This document shows positions 51,443 through 61,200 of a stretch of 64,000 nucleotides of DNA, piece after piece. The translations under genes were made by a program, and so were the position numbers. Source of the stretch: Atopobium fossor DSM 15642 (GTDB taxonomy: Bacteria > Actinomycetota > Coriobacteriia > Coriobacteriales > Atopobiaceae); assembly GCF_000483125.1 (NCBI RefSeq), contig NZ_KI519553.1, positions 124,001 to 188,000 of the forward strand, read 5' to 3'. How positions within the stretch are numbered: the first letter of the stretch is position 1; each line of letters starts with the position of its first letter. Below the pieces are notes generated by a model. The model did no database searches, had not been told where the DNA came from, and was given only the letters and a program-made list of their open reading frames with translations.

Positions 51443-52222
51443 CTACCATTCAAATACGGCAAGGCGGTTGTTGATATTTTTTCCGATGATAGCAAACAGC
51501 TTGCCACGCAGTGTATATTTACGCATTTCCTCGTTGTAGCTATGTTCTGAAACTACACGCAAACGCGGCTCTAACGGTAGATATTCTTCTGCTGATTTAG
51601 TTCCCCAGCCAAACTGTGCTTTGGTGTTTTTTACCGCATCATGATGCTGCGAGTTTCTTTCAAGTATGGGATGATGCAACTCAGCAAGCAAATAACCATG
51701 CTCAAAAGAGTCACAGAGCATATGCAAACAAGTTTGTACTTGTTGCTTTGAGAAATACTCCAACACGCCTTCCATAATTACGATGGTTGGGTTGGATTGG
51801 GGAATATTGCAGGTCCAATAGCCATTCAGAGCATCGCCATCAAGCATGTGGCAACGCTCGCTATTTTTGTATACCTTTTTGCGAACGGCAATTTGATCGG
51901 GAAGATCTACGTCAAACCAAGTGATTTTGCCATTATCTACCTGCGAAAATTTATCATCAAAACCACAGCCAAGGTTAACGCATACTGCCTGAGGATACAG
52001 TGCAATAAGGCGCTTAAGCTCGTTTGCAAACATAATAGTGCGTGCTACAACGCCCTCATGTGACAAGAATGGATCAAATTTACTTACATCCACACCAAGC
52101 GTTTTGATAATCTCTTGAGCTTTGGGATCGCGGATGCGCGGATTTGGGCGAGAGGTCTCACTTGCGCGTATAGCAAGGGTAATGAGCGCTGTTTCTTGAA
52201 CGTCACCAAACTGTAAATCCAT
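51443..52222 (-). CDS. Class I SAM-dependent methyltransferase (Tcmp/LCMT type)
   Basis: A 259-residue methyltransferase of the leucine carboxyl methyltransferase / polyketide O-methyltransferase family. The SAM motif is VCVNLGCGFDDKF, then WFDVDLPDQIAVRKKVY, and MEGVLEYF as the motif after strand 4. It most likely methylates a carboxyl or hydroxyl of a small molecule. AAGGAGG precedes the ATG. It is downstream of the ABC permease on the same strand but behind a strong terminator, so probably separately transcribed. Substrate unknown. Confidence 0.88.
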   Translation of the reverse strand: MDLQFGDVQETALITLAIRASETSRPNPRIRDPKAQEIIKTLGVDVSKFDPFLSHEGVVARTIMFANELKRLIALYPQAVCVNLGCGFDDKFSQVDNGKITWFDVDLPDQIAVRKKVYKNSERCHMLDGDALNGYWTCNIPQSNPTIVIMEGVLEYFSKQQVQTCLHMLCDSFEHGYLLAELHHPILERNSQHHDAVKNTKAQFGWGTKSAEEYLPLEPRLRVVSEHSYNEEMRKYTLRGKLFAIIGKNINNRLAVFEW

Positions 52223-52312
52223 ACGCTACCTCCTTGTGTGTCGTAGAGCAATGGGATCGCGAGCATACGAGGCGACACGCAGAAAGCTGCGACCTAGGCA
52301 TGACGTCGCAAA

Positions 52313-52343
52313 AAATACTTGCGTATAGTATACGCAAGTATTT
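52313..52343. terminator. Terminator after the ABC permease
   Basis: 15-bp perfect arms 52313-52327 and 52329-52343 around G (AAATACTTGCGTATA and its complement). On the minus strand it is followed by TTTTTT. It separates the ABC permease from the methyltransferase. Confidence 0.85.
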
Positions 52344-52373
52344 GTTAAAAAGTTAGATTAAGATTACTAATCG

Positions 52374-55286
52374 TTAGATGACTTCATTGCGAAGCACTTC
52401 AACCACGTTGGTGGCATGTGTTTTACGGAGCGCATACACGACACTTACAATCAAAACTACAACCACACAAATAGATGCATCAAGTAGAGAAGGCAATGGC
52501 AGTTTAAATGTTAAAAGACTGTTATTTATAGATGACGTATCAGCGCTGTCAATAACCAACTTCCAGAAAATCCAGCATGCGCCTATGGAAAGTACAGCTC
52601 CTATCACCAAACCACGCAGAGCATAGCTCAAACATTCGCAAAATATCATGAGGTTAAACTGTTTTTCGTCCATACCAACAGAGCGCAAAACAGCAAATTC
52701 GCGTGTACGAAGCATCATAGAGTTACATAGGGTGTTGAATACGTTTGCAATAGCAATAAGAACCATGATGCCAGTAAAGAGCAAGAGGAACAGTAGCATA
52801 GTTTGGGTAACAAGTTGTTGGTTCTGACGATCTGTGCTGAGGTCAGATATGTGATAGCTCTCGTTTGCCAAATCTGCTGCTTCCAAAGCATCGCTCAGCT
52901 GTTCCGTTGCCTTTGCAGAATTTTGAGCGGTGTAGTACACGTTTACCATTGTGTCATTAGCAGGAGTTATGATCTGATTGGCAAGCTCGGGGGCCATGAG
53001 TATGTTCAGGCTTCCGTTGTTGTCTTGAGGCAAATAAGGGGCATCTGTCTTGGTGTTTTGGACAAGTGCAATGCTTGTGACGGTATGGGTAGCTATTTTA
53101 TCGCCCAAAGCATCTAATGGTGTATAGATGGGTTCAGCTGTGGTGTCAGAGGTGTTAGAACTGCTAGAGGTATCTGTTTGATTAGAGTCACTATTGAGTT
53201 CACTGGGGTAGATGGGAACTACAAGTGTGCCCATAGAATCAAACCATAGGTATAGACCACGCTTGTGAGACCAGGTGTACAAGTCCATACTATTTAAGTT
53301 GGTAAAGGGCTCAATTATCTGTTGCTTCTCATTAAAAACAGCAGCCATATTGTTTAGAACAAGAATTCCATTGTCTTTGTCTACGTGATATTTCTTAACA
53401 AGCTTATCCCATGTTTCCTGGCTGGGAACACGTACAGAAAAAGTATCTACATAGGTATTAGAGTGCTTGCTGTAATTACTATAGTTACTGGATGGGCTAT
53501 GGCTGCTAAAAGAACTGGATACATATTCTTTCATAGAGCTGGTAAGTGCATCACCACTTGTTGTTGCAGATACTTGAAAATCGATTACACGTTCTTGACA
53601 GGTTAAACCTGGAATATTGTTCTCAATGTCTTCTAGAATTTTGCTGGAATCTACTGCGGTTTTGTTGTTGGTAGAGTAGAGAGTGATTGCAATGTCTGCA
53701 TCGGAATAGTTATTTTGAGCATCAATGATGGGCAGTAAGATACGCACAAAATTACCGGTAATAACGATAAGCGTTACGCTCACAGCAAGAGAAACCACAA
53801 TGGTTGTTCCGCGCGAGCTACTGCGGGATAGATTACGTGAGCTTAATGTGCCTGCAATACCTGCAAGGCGCGCATAGATTCCATGTGTTGTGGAAGTAAT
53901 CTTGCATGTAAGGCGTTTGCTCATTTTAATATCAGCTGTCTGGCGAATGGCGCTCATGGGAGAAAGCCTACTTGCGCGTAGGGCAGGAACAGCGGCGCCA
54001 ATGAGTAACACAACAAGTTCAAACGCGGCAGAAAGTGCTAAGGCAAAACTACTTACACTGAGTGATACCGTTTGTCCATCGTTGGAATTAAGCAGTACAG
54101 TAAAACCTTGTTTGGCTATTTGTAATGCTGCAGCAACACCGCCAATACCTGCGATAATTCCTAGCGGAATGCCAATAACACCAATGAGTATAGATTCCAA
54201 ATATACTGTGCGTCGCATCTGTTTTTTGGAAGCTCCAAGGCTGGATAACAGACCAAACTGTCGTGTACGTTCGGCAACGGAAATAGCAAACGAGTTGTAA
54301 ATCAACACAATGGAAGCCACACTAATAATTACTGCCAAGAACACGCCAAAATTCCATAGTGCATCCCATGTCGCCGACTGTCCACGCAAGCCTTGATACC
54401 TCAAAAGATTTGAGTGAAAAATCGTGCGTGTAATGGTGTTGGGATTTTGCTGGTCGGCGGAGTTTGTGTTGTTGGATAATATTTTGTCAGCAACATCAGG
54501 GTTTGTGGAAAGTATGCTGTCTACAAAGTTGGTTAATTCATCTTGTGTTGAGAAACCCGTCAGCTCAAACCACACCATGCCTTGACCTTTGGTGGAGTAA
54601 TTGGCAGAGTTGGGGGATGCCAAAGCTACCAAGAGGTTGTCTCCTGCTACCAAAGAGTTACCAAAGAAGGGACTTGTAGCTTCATAAAAGCCGCTTACGG
54701 TATAGCTGCGTAGTTCAGCTGTTTCACTGTTGGCTGTTGTGGTGTTTGCGTCGGATATGTTTACATGAATAGTGCTGCCTACATTGATTTTCTCGTCAGA
54801 CCAAAGATTGGCGTCTGTAAATTGAGTTTCGCGAAAGCGTTCGGGAAGTGCCAGCTGGTTGGTCTGAGTGGGGTAGGTACCCTCGGTAATGGTGGGCGTT
54901 ATGGTTAACCCGCGTGTGGTATCTGCTGAACCCTTGATTTGTTGTGGAAGCGTACGAATTTGGAACACGCCATCTACATCGTGGGTGTATATCTTACCAG
55001 AAAGCTGTGCGGTGCCCAATACGGTAGAAGAAGCTGCTGCACGTGTATGCTCGCTTGCTACCAGCTTATCTACATGTTTAGGGTCCACATTTTGGGACAT
55101 AGCACTCCATGAACCCTCAGTGGAAATAGTGCGCTTGAGCATGGCTGCATGGATACTAGTTACTGTGGTAAACACACCACAAATCAGCGCAGTAGACAAC
55201 ATTACACCAATGATAGATACCACCGTACGTGTTTTATTGGCACCTAATGAGCGCTTAGTAAAGTTAAACATAATAGAGTTTTTCAT
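52374..55286 (-). CDS. ABC transporter permease, MacB/FtsX family
   Basis: A 970-residue two-repeat permease with an N-terminal helix, a large extracytoplasmic domain (~50-330), three helices, a second extracytoplasmic domain rich in Ser/Asn/Asp, and three C-terminal helices including LLFTGIMVLIAIANVFNTLC and REFAVLRSVGMDEKQFNLMI, the FtsX signature. The ATG at 55286 follows GGCGGTGGA; a GTG at 55295 is possible. The ATPase gene ends 12 bases upstream. Such Gram-positive transporters beside two-component systems remove or sense antimicrobial peptides, or handle cell-wall hydrolases. Ligand unknown. Confidence 0.88.
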   Translation of the reverse strand: MKNSIMFNFTKRSLGANKTRTVVSIIGVMLSTALICGVFTTVTSIHAAMLKRTISTEGSWSAMSQNVDPKHVDKLVASEHTRAAASSTVLGTAQLSGKIYTHDVDGVFQIRTLPQQIKGSADTTRGLTITPTITEGTYPTQTNQLALPERFRETQFTDANLWSDEKINVGSTIHVNISDANTTTANSETAELRSYTVSGFYEATSPFFGNSLVAGDNLLVALASPNSANYSTKGQGMVWFELTGFSTQDELTNFVDSILSTNPDVADKILSNNTNSADQQNPNTITRTIFHSNLLRYQGLRGQSATWDALWNFGVFLAVIISVASIVLIYNSFAISVAERTRQFGLLSSLGASKKQMRRTVYLESILIGVIGIPLGIIAGIGGVAAALQIAKQGFTVLLNSNDGQTVSLSVSSFALALSAAFELVVLLIGAAVPALRASRLSPMSAIRQTADIKMSKRLTCKITSTTHGIYARLAGIAGTLSSRNLSRSSSRGTTIVVSLAVSVTLIVITGNFVRILLPIIDAQNNYSDADIAITLYSTNNKTAVDSSKILEDIENNIPGLTCQERVIDFQVSATTSGDALTSSMKEYVSSSFSSHSPSSNYSNYSKHSNTYVDTFSVRVPSQETWDKLVKKYHVDKDNGILVLNNMAAVFNEKQQIIEPFTNLNSMDLYTWSHKRGLYLWFDSMGTLVVPIYPSELNSDSNQTDTSSSSNTSDTTAEPIYTPLDALGDKIATHTVTSIALVQNTKTDAPYLPQDNNGSLNILMAPELANQIITPANDTMVNVYYTAQNSAKATEQLSDALEAADLANESYHISDLSTDRQNQQLVTQTMLLFLLLFTGIMVLIAIANVFNTLCNSMMLRTREFAVLRSVGMDEKQFNLMIFCECLSYALRGLVIGAVLSIGACWIFWKLVIDSADTSSINNSLLTFKLPLPSLLDASICVVVVLIVSVVYALRKTHATNVVEVLRNEVI

Positions 55287-55298
55287 GGTTTCCACCGC

Positions 55299-55994
55299 CT
55301 ACAAAGAGCGTGGGGCATTGCGGCGCTCGTCAGACACAATGCGACCGTCTTCTATAGCAATCACGCGTGAGGCCATAAGTGCTACATCTTCATCATGCGT
55401 AATGACAATCAACGTCTGTTTAAGGTCCTTGTTGCTTGCTCGAAGCAACTGCATGATTTCTGCAGAGTTTTTGCTATCCAAATTGCCAGTGGGCTCATCT
55501 GCCAAAACAATAGCTGGCTCATTCATAAGGGCACGCCCAATAGCTACACGTTGCTGCTGACCACCAGAAAGCTGGTTGGGAAGATGATTTTCATAACCAT
55601 TGAGGTTAAGTGCATATAGCAAGGTCTTAAGTCGCTCGTCGTTAACCTTACGACCATCGAGGCGCACAGGTAGCGTCATATTTTCTACGGCTGTTAACAC
55701 AGGTATGAGATTATAAAATTGGTACACCAAACCGACTTCACGACGGCGAAAAATTGCCAACTGTTCATCGCTGCGAGCATAGATATCCTCGTTGTTAAGA
55801 CGCACGGTGCCCGATGTAGGGCGATCAACACCGCCTAACAAATGCATTAATGTAGATTTTCCTGAGCCCGAGCTACCGATAATGGCAACAAATTCACCGC
55901 GCTCAACCTCAAAACTAACATCGCTCAGTGCTGTAGTCTGTGCTTGGCCACGACCATATACCTTGCTTAAATGTTCAACTGACAGAAAGCTCAT
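55299..55994 (-). CDS. ABC transporter ATP-binding protein, MacB/LolD family
   Basis: A 231-residue ATPase with Walker A GSSGSGKST (about residue 38), the MacB/LolD-typical VYQFYNLIPVLTAVENMTLP, signature LSGGQQQR and Walker B VLADEPTGNLD. It partners the large permease downstream. The upstream intergenic region holds TGACAG boxes, likely bound by the response regulator at 57218. The intergenic 55995-56102 has no gene. The start at 55994 fits family length. Confidence 0.93.
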   Translation of the reverse strand: MSFLSVEHLSKVYGRGQAQTTALSDVSFEVERGEFVAIIGSSGSGKSTLMHLLGGVDRPTSGTVRLNNEDIYARSDEQLAIFRRREVGLVYQFYNLIPVLTAVENMTLPVRLDGRKVNDERLKTLLYALNLNGYENHLPNQLSGGQQQRVAIGRALMNEPAIVLADEPTGNLDSKNSAEIMQLLRASNKDLKQTLIVITHDEDVALMASRVIAIEDGRIVSDERRNAPRSL

Positions 55995-56045
55995 TATGCC
56001 TCCCTTAACAGGTGGATTGTCACTTTCTATCCTGCCAAATTATCC

Positions 56046-56081
56046 TGTCAATTCCGTGACAGTTAGATGACAGTTCTGTCA
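56046..56081. promoter_or_regulatory. TGACAG/TGTCA array before the ABC transporter
   Basis: TGTCA at 56046, TGACAG at 56057-56062 and 56068-56073 (11 bases apart, one helical turn) and TGTCA at 56077. Directly repeated hexamers at ~10-11 bases are typical of OmpR-family sites. Position upstream of the ABC genes, which face a two-component system, suggests this is where the response regulator binds. Inference only. Confidence 0.55.
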
Positions 56082-56102
56082 TTGTTGGACAACCTCTTTG
56101 TG

Positions 56103-57227
56103 TTAGACAACAGTTTTGTAAAATGCAATCTCAAAGCACGCGCCTATAGTCTGGCCATTGACGTCTTTTTTATTGAGTGCGCGAATACGCCCACCCTGAG
56201 CAAAAATAAGAGCTTGTGCCAAAGATAAACCAATGCCTACGCCGCTAGGATTAACAGGCGATGCGTTGCTTGCAGTATGAGACAAAATACCGTCCGCAGA
56301 TACATCGGTCGCATTGTGAGTGGCTGGTATGTCCCTGTCTTGCACCGTTGATGTTGTACGCCCGCGATAAAAGCGTTCAAAAATGTGGGGGAGTTCCTGC
56401 TCATCAAAGCCGGTTCCACTGTCTGTAATAACAATGCGACATGCTAGACTGTCTTCACTGACTTGTATGGTAATAGTGCCGCCAACAGGGGTGTGTTCCA
56501 AGCAGTTTTTAAGTACATTTTGTAGTGCCTCACAAGACCAGGCAGGGTCACCTATAAAGCTGGCATCTGCATCAATGTGCTGCTCAATAGTAATATCTGC
56601 CAGGTCAAGCGCTACTTCGAGTGGTCGTAGTGCATCACGTACCAGTCCCACTACCTGTACCTGTTTTTGTTCTAGATGAATAGCTCCCGCGTCAATACGC
56701 GCTAAGCGCAGAAGGGTTTCTATGAGCCAGCGCATACGATCAATAAGTTGCTCACCATGACGCAAGCGACGCGACACTTCAGGGTCTGCTGTGTGTTTAC
56801 GAATGAGTTCCAGCTCTAAGCCCAAACTGGTCATGGGGGTACGCAGCTGATGGCTAATGTCTGCTAGCGAATCTCCCAAAGACTGACGCTCTACTTCAAG
56901 CTGGGTGTTTATGCTTACTAGCTTGCCAAAGGTTTTATCAATTTGATTGCCTAACAGCGCCAACTCGCCCTCACGCATATCTGCAAAGGAAAGAGGATTG
57001 TCTGCGTGTAGTGCATCATCCACGCGTTGGGTAAGCTTGGCAATTTGCTTGGTATGCCACATGGTAAAACCAATGTGTGCGCAGGTAAGTGCTAGGGCCA
57101 TGACGCCTACAACCACAGCGTTTTTATTGCCAGCAAAAATCCAAGTAACAGCCGTGCATGCCAATCCAATAAGCAGCAAGCATATTAATTCTGCTTTTAT
57201 ATGCCTGTTGTGCAGTACTAGTTCCAT
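56103..57227 (-). CDS. Sensor histidine kinase
   Basis: A 374-residue HK of the HisKA/HATPase type. Two hydrophobic helices (about residues 10-30 and 35-55) with very little between them suggest membrane-sensing, as in BceS-type kinases. A HAMP-like stretch leads to the H-box SLADISHQLRTPMTSL, then N-box (QNVLKNCLEHTP), G1 (ITDSGTGF) and G2 (GVGIGLSLAQALI) boxes. It starts inside the response regulator's last codons (10-base overlap). It probably senses a membrane or antimicrobial stress and drives the adjacent ABC transporter. Confidence 0.92.
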   Translation of the reverse strand: MELVLHNRHIKAELICLLLIGLACTAVTWIFAGNKNAVVVGVMALALTCAHIGFTMWHTKQIAKLTQRVDDALHADNPLSFADMREGELALLGNQIDKTFGKLVSINTQLEVERQSLGDSLADISHQLRTPMTSLGLELELIRKHTADPEVSRRLRHGEQLIDRMRWLIETLLRLARIDAGAIHLEQKQVQVVGLVRDALRPLEVALDLADITIEQHIDADASFIGDPAWSCEALQNVLKNCLEHTPVGGTITIQVSEDSLACRIVITDSGTGFDEQELPHIFERFYRGRTTSTVQDRDIPATHNATDVSADGILSHTASNASPVNPSGVGIGLSLAQALIFAQGGRIRALNKKDVNGQTIGACFEIAFYKTVV

Positions 57228-57931
57228 GCTGGGGCCGCCTTATAGCCGCGTCCGCGCACTGTCAAAATTATGCGAGGCTCTACGGGGTCATCTTCTAGTT
57301 TTTGACGTAGTCGCTTTATGTATACGGAGATAGTGTTGTCGCCAACATATGCGCATGCATCATCCCACAAAGCTTCTCGTAAGGCATCGCGTGTTACCAA
57401 AGAGTCAGGGTGTGTTGCCAATACCAACAACAGCCTGTATTCAATGGCAGATAAATCAATTTCCATACCAGTCTTGGTTACTCGAGCGCGCGTTACGTCA
57501 ATCACCACATCGCCCGTTTTGAGCAACGATTCTGTTACAGGACGTTGTCTGCGTAAAATGGCAGTAATACGGGCCATGAGCTCGCGTGGCCTAAAAGGCT
57601 TGGCAATGTAATCATCGGCTCCCATCGAGAATCCCGTAACGGTGTTAAATTCATCTCCCGAAGCCGTTAAAAAGACTACTGGCAGGTTGGGCTGAACCGC
57701 TTTAATTGCGGAACATGCAGCAAATCCGTTGCCCTGTGTCAGGCTAATATCCATGAGTACAATATCAAATGGTGTGGCCTCACCGAGTTTCTTGGTAGTA
57801 CCTGTGGCATATGCAATGGCTGCATCCTGTGTATCACAACAAATAACCGTTGCGCCCTCGCTTGTTAACAACTCAGAAAGCGAATGCACTATTTCCCTAT
57901 CGTCTTCCACTAACAAAATTCGAGCCTTCAT
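57218..57931 (-). CDS. OmpR-family response regulator
   Basis: A 237-residue response regulator. Receiver domain: acidic pocket in ILLVEDDREI, phosphoacceptor Asp in DIVLMDISL, and the Lys in DDYIAKPFRPREL. C-terminal winged helix with LSAIEYRLLLVLATHPDSLV and VYIKRLRQKLEDDP ending RGRGYKAAP, the OmpR/PhoB pattern. It precedes and overlaps the kinase gene. TGACAG repeats near the ABC genes are its likely target. Confidence 0.94.
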   Translation of the reverse strand: MKARILLVEDDREIVHSLSELLTSEGATVICCDTQDAAIAYATGTTKKLGEATPFDIVLMDISLTQGNGFAACSAIKAVQPNLPVVFLTASGDEFNTVTGFSMGADDYIAKPFRPRELMARITAILRRQRPVTESLLKTGDVVIDVTRARVTKTGMEIDLSAIEYRLLLVLATHPDSLVTRDALREALWDDACAYVGDNTISVYIKRLRQKLEDDPVEPRIILTVRGRGYKAAPAWN

Positions 57932-58244
57932 AGCATGCCCTTCTCGATATCTTTATGCATACTTTATCCGAACTTGTGAATATGCTTGTGCATGAGTTGT
58001 TGTACATGCGGGTATAGGAGTAGTTATATCCAAAGTATTAAGTAAATCCCACTTAACTTTGGGAAATTATAGAAAAAAATACTCAGTCTATGCAAAAGTT
58101 TCTTTTTTAGAACACGTATGCATGGAGTATTATGAGAAGGGCATGACTGTGTCTCCTTTAGGGAGGAGGTTGGTCAGCAGCCATTTAAGCGCTTTATTAA
58201 TACTGCTTGTACGAAAGCAGTTCGCTATGTTCGAAGGAGAGGAA
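57932..58244. other. Leader region of the PFOR gene
   Basis: A 313-base region without a supported gene. It contains an imperfect inverted repeat at 58030-58062 (listed) and a half-site TTGTGAA at about 57974, reminiscent of one half of a Rex site but without its mirror. The PFOR frame is open through much of this region, but no ribosome binding site and no family match occur there. Confidence 0.5.
58030..58062. promoter_or_regulatory. Imperfect inverted repeat in PFOR leader
   Basis: CCAAAGT-AT-TAAGT pairs with ACTTA-ACTTTGG around a 7-base loop, with a two-base bulge. Located about 180 bases before the PFOR start. It could be an operator or leader hairpin; no T-run follows. Confidence 0.35.
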
Positions 58245-61200
58245 ATGGCGAGAAAATTTAAATCCATGGACGGCAACGAGGCCGCCGCATGGGTGTCGTA
58301 CGCCTTCACGGAAGTTGCTGGTATTTACCCCATTACGCCTTCCAGTCCTATGGCAGACCATGTAGATCAGTGGGCAGCTCGCGGACTCAAGAACGTTTTT
58401 GGCACGCCTGTTAAGGTTGTAGAGATGGAGTCTGAGGGTGGCGCTTCCGGAACCGTTCACGGTTCTTTGGGCGCAGGTGCTCTTACCACTACCTACACCG
58501 CTTCTCAGGGTTTGCTCTTGATGATTCCCAACATGTATAAGATTGCCGCAGAGGGTTTGCCTGCGGTATTTCATGTGAGTGCTCGTACCGTAGCTACCCA
58601 TGCACTTAACATCTTTGGTGATCATTCTGATGTTATGGCTGCTCGCCAGACTGGTTTTGCCATGCTCGCAGAGGGCAATGTACAAGAAGTAATGGACCTT
58701 TCTCCTGTTGCTCATCTTTCCGCAATTTCTGGCAAGGTTCCTTTTGTAAACTTCTTTGACGGCTTCCGTACTTCTCATGAGATTCAGAAGGTTGCTACTT
58801 GGGACTTTGATGACTTGGCAACTATGCTTGATCATGATGCTGTACAGGCTTTCCGCGATCATGCTCTTAACCCAGAGCATCCTGCAGCTCGTGGTTCCCA
58901 CGAAAACGGTGACATTTTCTTCCAGCATCGTGAGGCTTGCAACACCATCTATGATGAGCTTCCTGCCATTGTTCAGGGTTATATGGACAAGGTTAATAAG
59001 AAGCTTGGTACTAACTATCACCTGTTTGATTACTATGGCGCTCCAGATGCAGACCGTGTAGTAGTTTGCATGGGCTCTTTCTGCGATACCTTAGAAGAGG
59101 TTATCGATTACCTTACCGCTCAGGGCGAGAAGGTAGGTCTCGTAAAGGTGCGTTTGTATCGCCCTTGGTCTGTAGATGACTTTATTGCAGCACTTCCTGC
59201 AACGGTTAAGAAGATCGCTGTCTTAGATCGTACCAAAGAGCCTGGCTCCATTGGTGAGCCTTTATATCAGGATGTTGTTTCTGCTCTGTATGAGGCTGGC
59301 AAGTCCGAGCTTACCGTTGTAGGTGGCCGCTATGGCTTGGGCTCCAAGGACGAGCCACCAGCAGCAGCATTCTCTGTATACGATGAGCTTAAGAAGGATG
59401 CACCTCAGCGTGAGTTTACTCTGGGTATTGTTGACGACGTTACCAATCTATCCCTGCCTATGGATCCCGATGCTCCCAACACTGCAGCTGAGGGTACCAT
59501 TGAGTGCAAGTTCTGGGGTCTTGGTGGCGATGGTACGGTTGGCGCAAACAAGAACTCTATTAAGATTATTGGTGATCATACCAATAAGTATGTACAGGCC
59601 TACTTCCAGTACGATTCAAAGAAGACTGGTGGCGTAACCATTTCCCACCTGCGCTTTGGTGATTCTCCCATTCGCTCTCCTTACTATGTAACTAAGGCAG
59701 ACTTTGTTGCATGCCACAATCCCAGCTACGTTATCAAGGGCTTCAAGATGGTCCGCGATGTTAAGCCTGGTGGCAGCTTCCTGCTTAACTGTCAGTGGAG
59801 TGATGAGGAGTTTAACAAGCATTTCCCTGCAAATGCTAAGCGCTATGTTGCCAAGAACAACATTTCTATCTACCTCATTGATGCAATTGACCTTGCACAA
59901 AAGGTAGGTATGGGTAAGCGTACCAACACGGTATTGCAGTCTGCATTCTTTGCGCTAGCAAATGTATTACCTGCGTCTGAGGCTTTGCAGTACATGAAGG
60001 ATGCTGCCGAGAAGAGCTATTCCAAGAAGGGCCAGGCTATTGTCGAGGCCAACTGGAAGGCTATTGATGCTGGTGCAACGGCATTCCGCAAGTTTGAGAT
60101 TCCTGCAGATTGGGTAGATGCTGCAGACGAGCCTAGTCACCTTACCCTTGAGGGCCGCGAGGCTATTGTTAAGCAGGTCAAGGAGCTTCTGACTCCTATT
60201 AACCTTATGGATGGCGACTCTTTGCCCGTATCTGCATTTGCTCACAATGCAGATGGTCAGTGGGAGCTTGGTGCTTCTCAGTACGAGAAGCGTGGCACTG
60301 CAGTATCCGTTCCTCATTGGGATGAGACCAAGTGCATTCAGTGCAACCAGTGCGCATATGTATGCCCTCATGCAACCATTCGTCCTTTTGCTATGACCGC
60401 CGAAGAGGCAGCTGCTGCTCCTGAGGCTACGCGCATGCTTGACCTTAAGATGCCTAAGGATACCGGTTACAAGTTTGGTATTACGGTTAGCCCTCTGGAC
60501 TGCATGGGTTGCCACAACTGCGCAAACATTTGTCCTGCAAGCGCTTTGACCATGGTTCCTCAAGAGGACGAGCTTGATCAGCAGCCTGTCTGGGACTACA
60601 TCTACAGTGAGGTTAAGCAGAAGGATGAACTGTTCTCTTCTAAGAATGTTAAGTCTTCTCAGTTCCACAAGCCTTTGCTTGAGTTCTCTGGATCATGTGC
60701 TGGTTGCGCCGAGACCAGCTATGCTCGTTTGGTAACACAACTATTTGGCGATCGTATGTATATCTCCAATGCTACCGGTTGTTCTTCCATTTGGGGTAAC
60801 CCTGCAGCTACATCGCCCTTTACCGTTACTGCTTGTGGTCATGGTCCTGCATGGAATAACTCTTTGTTTGAGGACAATGCAGAGCATGGCTTGGGCTTTG
60901 AGATTGGCTACGAGTCTCAGCAAAATCGCCTCGTTGCTGCAACGCAGGCATTGCTTGAGTCCGGTACTGTATCCAATGAGTTTGCAGAGGCTGCAAAGGC
61001 TTGGATGGATAACCGCAACGATAACGGTCGTTCACAGGACGTATCCGCAGCTTATATTGCTGCTCTTGAGGCTAATGGCTCTGATGCTGCTAAGGCAATC
61101 TTGGCAGACAAGTCCTTCCTCTCCAAGAAGTCCTTCTGGATCTTTGGTGGCGATGGTTGGGCATACGATATTGGCTTTGGTGGCTTGGATCATGTTTTGG

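Noticed and set aside
57960-57990. Possible Rex box (TTGTGAA) before PFOR
   Set aside because: Only one half-site is present; no mirrored TTCACAA at the needed distance.
58197-59021. 274-codon minus-strand frame inside PFOR
   Set aside because: Antisense shadow of a highly conserved gene; the composition mirrors PFOR codons and there is no independent signal.
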